Shown: piece by piece, positions 35,075 through 43,801 of the stretch
Layout: the number at the start of each line of letters is the position of its first letter
Numbering within the stretch: position 1 is the first letter of the stretch
From: Streptomyces dengpaensis
GTDB taxonomy: Bacteria > Actinomycetota > Actinomycetes > Streptomycetales > Streptomycetaceae
Length of the DNA stretch: 64,000 nt
Direction: 5' to 3'
NCBI RefSeq assembly: GCF_002946835.1
Contig: NZ_CP026652.1
Coordinates: 372,001-436,000 of the forward strand
The notes under the pieces: model-generated
What the model saw: only the letters and a program-made list of their open reading frames with translations
Told to the model about the DNA's origin: nothing
Databases searched by the model: none
Program-made: the position numbers and the translations under genes

Positions 35075-36237
35075 TGACCGTCACCCGGCGTCTCCTGCCG
35101 GACCTGGCTGTAGTGCTCCCAACGCCTCGCGGCCTGGACCTCCGGCGTGGGAATCAGCGCACGCACCGTGTCCACGAAGATCATCTCCATGTCGGTGCGG
35201 TCGATCTTCTTCTTGCGGATGTTCTCCATGATCGCGTGCGGGAGGCCGTGGTGCAGGCCCCGCGGGATGACGGAGATGCTGGCCGGGGCGATCTCCAGAC
35301 TGAGAGCCGTCCCCCTGTGGAAGAACGACAACTCGTCGTAGTCCATGTTGCGGTGGTACGGCGGGAAGGGTTCCGCGTCCGCAGCTGACTCGAGCGGACG
35401 GGGGAGCAGGGCGCCCACCATGAAGCTGGGCGTGGCGAACATGGCGGAGGCGGACGGCATGATGTGCATGCGGTCGCTCATGATCGGCCGGTAGTCCCGG
35501 ATGTTGATCTTGAAAGGGAACAGGTCGCCCTTCCAGCCCTCGACGTCGATCGGGTCGAAGTCGTAGAACGCCGAGGTGTACTCGCCCAGGGTCTTGATCC
35601 GCACCGGCCACTCGCCGTCCTCGTTGCGGCCGTCACCCAGCTCGTCCAGCTCCGGGGTGGGCACATACAGCAGGGCCGGATCGAACGGAGCGCGCCGGCC
35701 GAGCGGGCCGATGTCGGCGAAGCCGAGCTCCTCGACCGACTCGACGATCAGGAAGTAGTTCACCGGACCGGCCGGACGGATCCGGTACGTCGTGCCCTTC
35801 GGCACCAGGACGTAGTCACCGGGCTCATAGGGGATCGGGCCGAACTCGGTGTAGAAGGTGCCGGTGCCCTCGTGCACGAAGTACAGCTCGTCCCCGTCGG
35901 CGTTACGCGCCGAATAGGTCATGTTCGCGCTGCGCCGGCTCACCCAGATGGACACGTCGGGGTTGTGGAACAGCCGCAGCGGGCCACCATCGGCGTCCGT
36001 CAGGTCGGTGGGCTCCAGCACTCGCCCGTCGAAGTCGAGGTTGTCCGCGTTTTCCTCGACACGCTTCCAGTTGGTCGGCTCGTTGCGCCGGTACAGGTGT
36101 GCGTCACGGCCCTCGAAGCCCTGTCGCGTGAGCATGTCCTCGTGCAGGTCGGGCAGCGCCTTGCGGCCCGCCCCCGCCTGCCGCAGCACCTTGCCCCTGC
36201 TGTGGTGAATCCACGACCGCATCGGCCTGAGTTCCAT
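35071..36237 (-). CDS. Homogentisate 1,2-dioxygenase-like cupin
   Basis: A 388-residue bicupin. The N-terminal part has ADGDELYFVHEGTGTFYTEF, PIPYEPGDYVLVPKGTTYRI; the C-terminal part has FPPYHRNMDYDELSFFHRG and IPRGLHHGLPHA, which supply His-x-Glu-His iron ligands like those of HgmA (HRN motif, acidic residue, later His). It is shorter than canonical HgmA (about 430) and the acid lies one residue later in the motif, so substrate may be a different dihydroxylated aromatic acid. ATG follows GAAGGAGA. It heads a three-gene leftward unit and diverges from the maleate isomerase gene. Confidence 0.82.
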   Translation of the reverse strand: MELRPMRSWIHHSRGKVLRQAGAGRKALPDLHEDMLTRQGFEGRDAHLYRRNEPTNWKRVEENADNLDFDGRVLEPTDLTDADGGPLRLFHNPDVSIWVSRRSANMTYSARNADGDELYFVHEGTGTFYTEFGPIPYEPGDYVLVPKGTTYRIRPAGPVNYFLIVESVEELGFADIGPLGRRAPFDPALLYVPTPELDELGDGRNEDGEWPVRIKTLGEYTSAFYDFDPIDVEGWKGDLFPFKINIRDYRPIMSDRMHIMPSASAMFATPSFMVGALLPRPLESAADAEPFPPYHRNMDYDELSFFHRGTALSLEIAPASISVIPRGLHHGLPHAIMENIRKKKIDRTDMEMIFVDTVRALIPTPEVQAARRWEHYSQVRQETPGDGQ

Positions 36238-36555
36238 CGGACAGTCTCCTTCGGCTCCGTCGGACTACTTCCTGTGACGATGCACGCCACGCACCGAGTG
36301 GTGGCACCCCGTGGGGATACTCCGTACTCGCAGGGAGAGGCTGCTGCCGCGTCGGCGCCCTACCGTGTCGCTGAGCGATGCGCACCGCGCGGTCCTCGTG
36401 CGTGAGATGACGAGGCGAGGGGCCGTGATGTTCGGCCGGGCCTGCGTCGGACCGCGGGGATCGCCGGGATTTCGTGCCAGGAATCCGTGACGCATACCGA
36501 ACCGGATGTACGCGCGGCGACGTCCGGTGAGCGGCGCCAACCGTGCGTCGAAGAT

Positions 36556-36568
36556 ACAGACCGTCTGT
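36556..36568. promoter_or_regulatory. Inverted repeat in the divergent catabolic promoter
   Basis: ACAGAC-C-GTCTGT is a perfect 6+1+6 dyad, 34 bases before the maleate isomerase start and in the gap to the divergent HGD-like gene. It could be an operator shared by both units; no local GntR, IclR or LysR gene is present. Confidence 0.5.
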
Positions 36569-36601
36569 GACCGAACCACATGTGTGACGAAAGGTGAGTC
36601 A

Positions 36602-37345
36602 ATGAGTTCCTACCGCGTGGGTCTGCTGGTGCCGAGTTCCAACACAACGATGGAGACCGAAGTTCCTGAGGTGCTGCGTCGGGTGGCGGCAACGACTGGT
36701 GACCGGTTCACCTTCCACTCCAGCCGGATGCGGATGAAGACAGTCAGCGAGAGCGAGCTCGCCGCGATGAACGCGGACGCCGATCGCGCGGCGGTCGAGC
36801 TGGCTGACGCGTCCGTGGACGTGATGGCCTACGCGTGCCTGGTCGCCATCATGGCCCAGGGCCGCGGCGCGCACCGTGACATCGAGAACCGGCTCACCAA
36901 GACGTCGGCGGACGCGGGTGCACCCGTGGACGTCGTCTCCAGCGCGGGGGCCCTCGTCGCCGGACTGCACCACATCGGTGCCCGCAAGGTGTCGCTCGTT
37001 ACCCCGTATCTCAAGCCGCTCACCGCACGTGTGGTCGACTACATCGAGGGAGAAGGCATCGAGGTCCAGGACGCCATCAGTCTGGAGGTGGACGACAACC
37101 TGGCCGTCGGACGCCTCGACCAGGGACAGCTGCCGGAGATCGCACGCCGGCTCGACACCCGCGGGGCTGACGCGGTGGTGCTGAGCGCTTGCGTGCAGAT
37201 GCCGTCCCTGGACGCGATTCCCGCCGCCGAAGCCGTCGTCGACCTGCCGGTCGTCACCGCCGCGACCGCCACGTCCTGGCAGGTGCTGTCCGCACTGGAG
37301 GCCTACGCCCCGGTTCCCGGAACCGGCGCACTGTTTCGAGGCTGA
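36602..37345 (+). CDS. maiA-like: Maleate cis-trans isomerase family protein
   Basis: A 247-residue Asp/Glu racemase-fold protein. N14 in VPSSNTTMETE, C79 in AYACLVAIMAQG and C197 in LSACVQMPSLDA match the two catalytic cysteines and the N-terminal Asn of maleate isomerases. Likely reaction: maleate to fumarate. AAAGGTGAG precedes the ATG. It lies upstream of an esterase on the same strand and diverges from the HGD-like gene, which fits a role at the end of a ring-cleavage or nicotinate-type pathway. Confidence 0.88.
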   Translation: MSSYRVGLLVPSSNTTMETEVPEVLRRVAATTGDRFTFHSSRMRMKTVSESELAAMNADADRAAVELADASVDVMAYACLVAIMAQGRGAHRDIENRLTKTSADAGAPVDVVSSAGALVAGLHHIGARKVSLVTPYLKPLTARVVDYIEGEGIEVQDAISLEVDDNLAVGRLDQGQLPEIARRLDTRGADAVVLSACVQMPSLDAIPAAEAVVDLPVVTAATATSWQVLSALEAYAPVPGTGALFRG

Positions 37346-37527
37346 GGCCGGGGAGGCATCTCCAAAGAAGCCTTGACCCTCGAAGCCATGACGTGAGAAC
37401 CGCCTCGACGAACGAATGGCTCTCGTGGCCGCACATGCGGGAGAGCCCGCACACCGTCCGCGAGCGCGTCGCTTCTCGCATGTGAACGACCTGCCGAACG
37501 TCTACCTGTTGTCATAAGGAGCCCGTC

Positions 37528-38619
37528 ATGACGGCTGGAAATGCTACGGAGCCGCGCAACGGCGCGCCGGGGCGCCTCGGAGACCCTGAGCGGTCGCTCA
37601 AGACCGATCCCCGGGTCCATCCGGGTGTCATAGCGGCGCTGGCGCCGTTCGGGCTCGACGGGCTGGCGACAGCGCCACCGGTGAGTCCCCGTTCCACGCG
37701 TGCGGAACTGCTGGAATTCGCGGCCGGCGCCGAGTCGGCCTTCGAGCCGGTCTTCGAGGCGCTGACGGCCGGACTGCCCGAGGTCGAGGGCGTCGTGTCC
37801 CAGACGCACACCGTCACGGGAGCGGACGGCCACGAGATCAGGCTCTATGCGTCCCGCCCAAAGGACGTGCAGGGCCCGCTGCCGTGCGTCTACCACATTC
37901 ACGGCGGCGGCATGGTCATCATGGGAGCCACGAGCGCCGTCTACAACCGGTGGCGGCAGGAACTTGCCGCTACCGGCCTGGTCGTGATCGGCGTCGAGTT
38001 CCGCAATGGTGCGGGCAAGCTCGGCCCGCATCCCTACCCAGCCGGGCTGGAGGACTGTGCCACCGGTGTGAAGTGGGTCGCGGCGCATGCCGCCGAGTTG
38101 GGTGTGTCGAACATCGTGGTCTCGGGCGACTCGGGCGGCGCCAACCTCGCTCTCGCGCTGGCCATCAAGGCCAAACGGGAGGGCTTCCTCTCCGCGATCT
38201 CCGGGGTGTACGCGCAGTGCCCGTACGTCTACGGCAAGTGGGCCCATGACAGCGAGGAGCTGCCATCCGTGGCCGAGAACGACGGGTACTTCAACCACCG
38301 CGACATGATGCAGGTACTCGCCGAGATCTACGACCCAGGTTCGGCGAACATCGACGAAGCGACCTGCTGGCCCTCCCGGGCCACGACCGCCGACCTGGAG
38401 GGGCTTGTGCCGCACGTGATCTCAGTCAACGAGGTCGATCCGCTGCGTGACGAGGGACTCGACTACTACCGCAAGCTGCTCGCGGCAGGCGTCCCGACGA
38501 TCGGCTGGATGAACATGGGACTGTGTCACATCGGCGAGGTCCTCTTCCGCGCCACGATGCCCGATGTCTACGCAGCCACGGTCCGCAGCATCAACAGCTT
38601 CGCTCACTCCATGCGGTGA
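37528..38619 (+). CDS. Alpha/beta hydrolase fold-3 esterase (HSL family)
   Basis: A 363-residue esterase. Oxyanion motif YHIHGGGMVIMG, nucleophile in VSGDSGGANLALAL, acid in NEVDPLRDEGLDYY, His in GLCHIGEV. The N-terminal 90 residues form a cap (LKTDPRVHPGVIAALAPFG). AAGGAG precedes the ATG. It is 182 bases after the maleate isomerase and may be in the same transcript. Confidence 0.88.
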   Translation: MTAGNATEPRNGAPGRLGDPERSLKTDPRVHPGVIAALAPFGLDGLATAPPVSPRSTRAELLEFAAGAESAFEPVFEALTAGLPEVEGVVSQTHTVTGADGHEIRLYASRPKDVQGPLPCVYHIHGGGMVIMGATSAVYNRWRQELAATGLVVIGVEFRNGAGKLGPHPYPAGLEDCATGVKWVAAHAAELGVSNIVVSGDSGGANLALALAIKAKREGFLSAISGVYAQCPYVYGKWAHDSEELPSVAENDGYFNHRDMMQVLAEIYDPGSANIDEATCWPSRATTADLEGLVPHVISVNEVDPLRDEGLDYYRKLLAAGVPTIGWMNMGLCHIGEVLFRATMPDVYAATVRSINSFAHSMR

Positions 38620-38801
38620 CCTGCGTCACGACAGATGAGGAGCTCGACTTCTCGGCATCGGAGTCGAGTTCCTCTCGTACACCGGCGCACAGAGCCGGGC
38701 GTCAGAGGCTCGTGCACCAGCGCCGGATCACGTCCGGCGGCGTGGCGTAAGCCGGGCTGAGGACGGGCGCCCGCCCGGTACAGTTCCCGAACCCACCGTA
38801 C

Positions 38802-38830
38802 TTGACATTTCAACCAGCTATTAATTCTAA
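38802..38830 (+). promoter_or_regulatory. Likely sigma-70-type promoter of the cupin gene
   Basis: A good -35 TTGACA at 38802-38807 is followed by an AT-rich stretch (CTATTAATTCTAACTTG) about 17 bases on that could hold the -10. The region is markedly richer in A+T than its surroundings and lies 120-150 bases before the cupin start. The gap 38620-38949 holds no gene. Confidence 0.5.
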
Positions 38831-38949
38831 CTTGACCGAACAAGCGCCGCGCGACCGCTTCTGACGCCATTGCGGGCGACTCATCACTGTCGGCGTGCGT
38901 CTGACAACCAACGTTCCGCCTTCTCCTTACCAATGAGGGTGCTTTCCCC

Positions 38950-39453
38950 ATGTCAATGGCATTCGAACACCACACAAGCGGATCACTGTACGTTCCTGCG
39001 GGCGAGGGTCTGGTCAAATGGATGGCCGGAGATGAGTACACAGTCAAGGCTTCTGCGAACGAGACGAACGGATCGCTCGGCTTCATTGTCGGCACCGTTC
39101 CCCCGGGCAACGGTCCCGTCGCGCACTCTCACACGCGCCACGACGAAGCATTCTTCATGCTCGATGGCGAGCTGGAGTTTCTCGACGGCGACAAGACTTT
39201 CGTGGGGTCGGCCGGTGACTTTGTCTTCGTTCCGCGCGGCGTGCGACACCGATTCAAGAATATCTCCTCCCGCGACGCAAAGTTGGCTTTCTTGTACACC
39301 CCGGGCGGTATAGAGCGCTCGATGATCGAGCATGGACACGACCCGGAGCCTGGGCAGCGGCCGAAGCTTTGGACAGCCGACGATTTCTCGCCGGGGTTGG
39401 TGGCGATGATGGAGGAGCTCGGCACCCTCGTCCTTCCCGAGCAGAATCCGTGA
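38950..39453 (+). CDS. Single-domain cupin (quercetin dioxygenase-like)
   Basis: A 167-residue cupin. Motif 1 is H59-S-H61-x4-E66 (VAHSHTRHDEAFFMLDGELE), motif 2 is GDFVFVPRGVRHRFKN with H100, so all four metal ligands are present. The C-terminal helix region (SMIEHGHDPEPG, LVAMMEELGTLVLPE) is typical of the group. Activity (dioxygenase, isomerase or sensor) is unknown. ATG at 38950; ATG at 38956 is possible. It is a separate unit at the end of the catabolic block. Confidence 0.85.
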   Translation: MSMAFEHHTSGSLYVPAGEGLVKWMAGDEYTVKASANETNGSLGFIVGTVPPGNGPVAHSHTRHDEAFFMLDGELEFLDGDKTFVGSAGDFVFVPRGVRHRFKNISSRDAKLAFLYTPGGIERSMIEHGHDPEPGQRPKLWTADDFSPGLVAMMEELGTLVLPEQNP

Positions 39454-39907
39454 CGTTGTCAACTCGATGGGAGTGGTCCCGGTCAGGGCGGGTTAAGTCC
39501 CGCTGGGGGCCGTGATGGTGCCGCGGCCGGGCCGCGGTGGGCAGGCCGGCGCCCACGTTCCAGGTGGTGAGTCGGCGGGTCATCTCGGCGCGGCGGGCAG
39601 GAGCGCTGGGCCTGGATCCACAGAGCCGCATTCGATGAGTGCGGCTCTGTGATTTTCGTGCTGGATTCTGCGGTGTTTTCGCTGGTGGGCAGGGGTGGTC
39701 ACCGGCCTCGATCTTTCATGACCAACCATCACAAGTGCTGTGGCCTGGGGTGATGCGCACGATGTCCCGCACCCGACAGGCGCACGGACGATAGCGGATA
39801 TCCTGCGCGTCACCGCAGATGGGAGCCGTCCTGGGGCGCGTATCGAGTCGTGATCAATCTGCGGGATCCGTCCTGGTGGCGGGGGCCGATCCGGTGGATC
39901 GTCTTGC

Positions 39908-40545
39908 ATGAGGCGAGCCCAACCGACCGATCAGGAGTGGGAGTTCATCGGGCCGTAGCTGCAGATCGGCAGCTACGGCCCGTACCCCGAGCGGCTGCCG
40001 CAGCGGTTAGAGGGCGTGATCTGGCGGTTCCGGGCGGGCGGGCAGTGGCGCGAGATGCCGAAGGAGTTCGGTGCCTGGCCGACCGTTCGCAACCGCTTCC
40101 GGCAGTGGAGGGACGCCGGTGTCCTCGAAGCCCTGCCGCGGTGCCTGACCGCGGAAGCCATGAAACGGAGTGAGGTGGACCTGTCCCTGGTCAGCGTGGA
40201 CTCCACCACCGCCCGGGCCCACCACGACGCTGCCGGGACGCATCTCGTCCAGGACGTCGTCACCGCCCTGGAACAGGCGGACGCCGAGGGGAGAAGGCCC
40301 GGCAAAAGGGGGCGAACCGGAGGGACACGACGGGCAGGACGCCGGAAATGACCCCCAGCGGGAAGAGCGACGACGCACCGCCACCGGCGCGAGCTCCGGC
40401 TGAAAGCTGCCCTGCTCGGGCGCTCCAGGGGTGGCCAGACCAGCAAGATCCGTCTCGCCGCCGACCGCAAGTGCCGCCCGCTGGCGTTTGTCCTGACCGC
40501 GGGACAGGCCGCAGCAGCCCGCAGTTCATCCCCGTACTCAAGATT
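39908..40545 (+). pseudogene. IS5-family transposase remnant
   Basis: The frame from 39908 gives DQEWEFIGP, a TAG stop, then SYGPYPERLPQRLEGVIWRF, MPKEFGAWPTVRNRFRQWRD and DLSLVSVDSTTARAHHDAAG; after another stop at about 40351 a shifted frame gives RLKAALLGRSRGGQTSKIRL and FIPVL. Order and motifs match Streptomyces IS5 transposases. It lacks the C-terminal third. The TAG lies in a perfect hairpin (39950-39981, 13-bp stem). Bases 39454-39907 have no gene I can support. Confidence 0.85.
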
Positions 40546-41395
40546 GGACGATGCGGAGAGGTGGAGGTGCGGAGAGCAGCGCTTTGATGGCGGACGTGGT
40601 CTTCTCGTCGCGCGGCAGCCACAACTGGAGCCAGTGGTTGGCCTCTCCGACGAGGAGAACCTCACGACTGAGGTTGAGGATCCCGGCATCGGGGTGAGAG
40701 AGACGGCTGCCGCCCGGTTGCCTGAACGCGACCGGGTGAGCGGCCCACCGCGACGCGAACTCAGGAACCGCACCCAGGTCGTCGACCAGGGTGCGGAACT
40801 CGTCGTCGAAACCCCAGTCCGGTTGGGCGGACCGCAGCCAGCCCACCACCTCATCCGCTGTAGCCGCCCAAGCACGGTCGGCGAACACCTGGCGCGCCGT
40901 GGGGTTCAGGAAGTGGTAGCGAATGAAGTTGGGCGAGTCCTCATCCAGCACACCCATCGGCCTGATCACCGCTTCGCACGCGCTGTTCCATGCCACAACG
41001 TTGTAGATCGGCCCGAGCAAGCACGCCGGCGTGGGATCGAGATGGTCCAGCAGCGCACGCACCGTGGGCCGTACCTCATCGCTGACCGGGCGGGGAGCTG
41101 GGAAGAGCGCGGCGCTGTGCCGTTTCATGGCCAATATCGCAAGGTGCCGCTTCTCGTCATCCGAGAGCCGCAGCGCCTCGGCGAGCGCGGCGAGCACCGC
41201 GACAGACGGATTGGTGTCCCGGCCCTGCTCCAGCCGTTCCAGATACTCGATGCTCAAGCCGGCGAGCGTGGCGAGTTCCTCCCGTCGCAGTCCGGGGGTT
41301 CGCCGCCGACCGTACGACGGCAACCCGACCTGTTCGGGTTTCAGTTGCTCCCGGCGCGATCGCAAAAACGCCGCCAGCTCGCCTCCGTTGGTCAT
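40538..41395 (-). CDS. Helix-turn-helix regulator with MmyB-like ligand domain
   Basis: A 285-residue regulator. XRE-type HTH (LRREELATLAGLSIEYLERLEQG, about 34-56) followed by the MmyB-like domain (DHLDPTPACLLGPIYNVVAWNSA, FAsRWAAHPVAFRQPG-like region). Such proteins in actinobacteria often control an adjacent dehydrogenase. ATG at 41395 lies directly next to GGGAGG, which is unusually close. The 3-prime end overlaps the end of an IS5 remnant, so its last residues may come from the insertion junction. Confidence 0.87.
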   Translation of the reverse strand: MTNGGELAAFLRSRREQLKPEQVGLPSYGRRRTPGLRREELATLAGLSIEYLERLEQGRDTNPSVAVLAALAEALRLSDDEKRHLAILAMKRHSAALFPAPRPVSDEVRPTVRALLDHLDPTPACLLGPIYNVVAWNSACEAVIRPMGVLDEDSPNFIRYHFLNPTARQVFADRAWAATADEVVGWLRSAQPDWGFDDEFRTLVDDLGAVPEFASRWAAHPVAFRQPGGSRLSHPDAGILNLSREVLLVGEANHWLQLWLPRDEKTTSAIKALLSAPPPLRIVQS

Positions 41396-41917
41396 CCTCC
41401 CATCACGCCCCCCAGTCCGCACCGTAGGCTCTCCCTCCGGGTACCACGATCGTGCGGGCCGTGTGCCGACGGATGCCCGCGGCGGATTGCCGGACTGGAC
41501 AGCGCTCAGCGACGATTCCGAAACCCGCTCGATGAAATTTCCCACCCTGGGCGACTCGTTTCCGAACATCGCTCCGGTCGGCGACGGCCCGCTCGAGCCG
41601 CATCTCGCGCTCCCGGTCCCGGAAGCAGCCCGGCCCGAACCGAGCCACACCGCTCCTTCCCCTCCGCCAATCCACATGGCGCGCGAAGCGATCGATCCAC
41701 TCGCCCGGCGTGACCGGCCGGCCTCCACGACAAGCCGCGCCGAAATCGTCAGAGTTGGGGCGGAGGTTCAGCATCGCGGGCCCACGGTCATCTTCGCTCA
41801 ACTCCCCGGGCAGCACGGCTCGCCGTCCTCTTCTTTGACGGCACAGCGTGGGTGGACTCTTCGCCCTGCCTGGACCTTGACTGATCCATATACGCCGAAT
41901 TATGAGTCTCTCCGGGC

Positions 41918-42307
41918 TCAGCTCAGTACCCCGGAAAATGATCGATCACCGGCGATGGAGGCGGCAGTTCGGTCACGGCCGCTCCCGGAGTGCTCTTGCG
42001 AAGCGAAGGAAAGCCCGGCCTCCATGACCAGACCTACTGCCTTTCGCGGGTCCTTCTCCCGCTGCGCGCGTTCCAGTGCGGGAGCGATCACATCGTTGAA
42101 TTCCTGGTCGAGAACGGCCTTTACAAGCTCTTCCTTGCTAGGGAAGCGCCGGTAGAGCGTGGCAATACCGAGCCCCGCCTCGGCCGCGATCTCTTCCATG
42201 GGGACGTTCAGGCCACCACGGCGGAACACCGCATGCGCGGCATCGACGATACGGCGAACGTTGCGAGCCGCGTCGGCCCGGAGTTTTGGCTGGTCAGCAT
42301 CGGTCAC
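41918..42307 (-). CDS. TetR-family regulator, C-terminally truncated
   Basis: A 129-residue protein. Intact HTH: AARNVRRIVDAAHAVFRRGG, VPMEEIAAEAGLGIATLYRRFPSKEEL. After AVGLVMEAGLSFASQEHS the similarity ends and 20 unrelated residues lead to a stop; a normal member has about 190 residues. The dimerisation/ligand domain is therefore cut. A clean operator-like dyad lies 14 bases upstream. It may still bind DNA weakly or be dead. It diverges from an alcohol dehydrogenase gene. Confidence 0.8.
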   Translation of the reverse strand: MTDADQPKLRADAARNVRRIVDAAHAVFRRGGLNVPMEEIAAEAGLGIATLYRRFPSKEELVKAVLDQEFNDVIAPALERAQREKDPRKAVGLVMEAGLSFASQEHSGSGRDRTAASIAGDRSFSGVLS

Positions 42308-42320
42308 TCGGACAGTATAG

Positions 42321-42344
42321 CAACTGATGCCAGCCTATCAGTTG
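42321..42344. promoter_or_regulatory. TetR operator candidate
   Basis: CAACTGAT-N8-ATCAGTTG is a perfect 8+8 dyad just upstream of the truncated TetR gene. A half-site-like TCTGATAGGCT follows at 42361-42371. The remaining gap to 42700 shows no gene. Confidence 0.65.
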
Positions 42345-42700
42345 TCACGTCCAGGACGTATCTGATAGGCTCCAATCGGTTGTGAAGATGAGGCGACGCG
42401 GTGCGTTTTCCCATAGTGCGGCAGATCGTAAGGGTGAGTCCTGGCCTGGCGTACGTCGCGCAGCGCCTCCTCATGATGTCGCGGTATTTCGCCTCGCAGC
42501 CATGGGGCGGCCCGTGTACGGCCCTCGCGAATTGCGCACCCGTGAAGCTCCCTGAGCCGGCAGGGCCCTGAAAGTCTCCCGCAGCCGCCGGGCGGGACTC
42601 GCTGATCGATCTTACTGGGGGTAAGGCCTGGGCCTGCCCAGGACCTGTGGGCCCTTCGCAATTCATTGCACGGGGCAGAACAAGGAAGGAAGTTCCTCGT

Positions 42701-43756
42701 ATGAACGAAGCCACCATGCGGGCCTATCGGATCCCTTCGCTCAATTCCCCGGCCGAATGGGCGCAGATACCTGTGCCCAGCCCTGACTCCGGCGAAGTCC
42801 TGATCCAGATGGCGGCGGCCGGTCTGTGCCATACCGATCTGGAAATCATGGACAAGGGCGTGCAGTTCGTACCGCACAAGGACCGTCCCTACACGCTCGG
42901 GCACGAGAACGTCGGTTACGTGGCCGAGCTCGGCCCAGGGGTCACGGACATGGTCGTGGGCGAGGCGGTCGTAGTGAACTCGGGCATGACCTGCGGCACG
43001 TGTGAATACTGCCTGGCCGGCCAGGACAACTACTGCGACAACCGTCCCGGTTACTACGGCCTGAGTGACGACGGCGGCCTCGCCCCCTACCTCCTCGCGC
43101 GGCGCCGCGACCTCATACCCATCGGTGACCTCGATCCGATCCAGGCCGCACCGCTCGGCGACGCCGCCGCGACCGCGTACGGCGCCGTCAACGCCGTCCT
43201 GCCATACATCCACCCGAACGGTTTCGTGGTCGTGGTCGGCATCGGCGGCCTCGGCTCGTTCGCCCTGCAGTTCCTGCGCCTGAACACCTCGGCCACCATC
43301 ATCGCGGTCGACCTGGCCGACAAGCTTGCCCACGCCCGCAGCCGAGGCGCCCACCACACCGTCACCAGCGACCCCTCGGCGGCAGCGACGATCAGGGAGC
43401 TCACCGGCGGTCGCGGTGCCGACGCAATCATCGACTTCGTCGGTGTCGACGCCACGTTGCAGCTCGCCACCGACGTCGTCCGTCCCACCGGCTGCATCAA
43501 CTTCGTCGGTACGGGCGGCGGCACCCTGCCGTTCCATTTCATGGACCCGCCCCTGGGCGTGCACGTCGTCGCCACGGCCAGCTATGCGATGCGGGAACTG
43601 AAGGACCTGGTCAGGCTCGCCCAACGAGGCCTGATCACCGTCGACGTCACCACGTACGCCTTCCAAGACCTGGAGGAGGCCTACCGTGCCCTGCGAGAGG
43701 GCCGGATCCTGGGGCGCGCGGTCGTCACCTTCGACGGCAAACGCCCCGCAGCGTGA
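42701..43756 (+). CDS. Zinc-dependent alcohol dehydrogenase (MDR superfamily)
   Basis: A 351-residue dehydrogenase. Catalytic zinc motif GLCHTDLEIMD, GHENVGYVAELGPG, structural zinc cluster MTCGTCEYCLAGQDNYC, cofactor site VVGIGGLGSFALQFL with an Asp in AVDLADK that favours NAD+. AAGGAAGGAAG precedes the ATG at 42701. It lies opposite the TetR gene whose operator is in the shared gap, so TetR control is likely. Confidence 0.93.
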   Translation: MNEATMRAYRIPSLNSPAEWAQIPVPSPDSGEVLIQMAAAGLCHTDLEIMDKGVQFVPHKDRPYTLGHENVGYVAELGPGVTDMVVGEAVVVNSGMTCGTCEYCLAGQDNYCDNRPGYYGLSDDGGLAPYLLARRRDLIPIGDLDPIQAAPLGDAAATAYGAVNAVLPYIHPNGFVVVVGIGGLGSFALQFLRLNTSATIIAVDLADKLAHARSRGAHHTVTSDPSAAATIRELTGGRGADAIIDFVGVDATLQLATDVVRPTGCINFVGTGGGTLPFHFMDPPLGVHVVATASYAMRELKDLVRLAQRGLITVDVTTYAFQDLEEAYRALREGRILGRAVVTFDGKRPAA

Positions 43757-43801
43757 CATGTGAATTCCACTTACCTGAGTGCCCGAACTCAAGGTCCCTC
43801 G

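Noticed and set aside
39950..39981. 13-bp perfect hairpin as a free-standing terminator
   Set aside because: It lies inside the IS5 transposase reading frame and includes its premature stop, so it is more likely a product of local inversion or repair in the relic.
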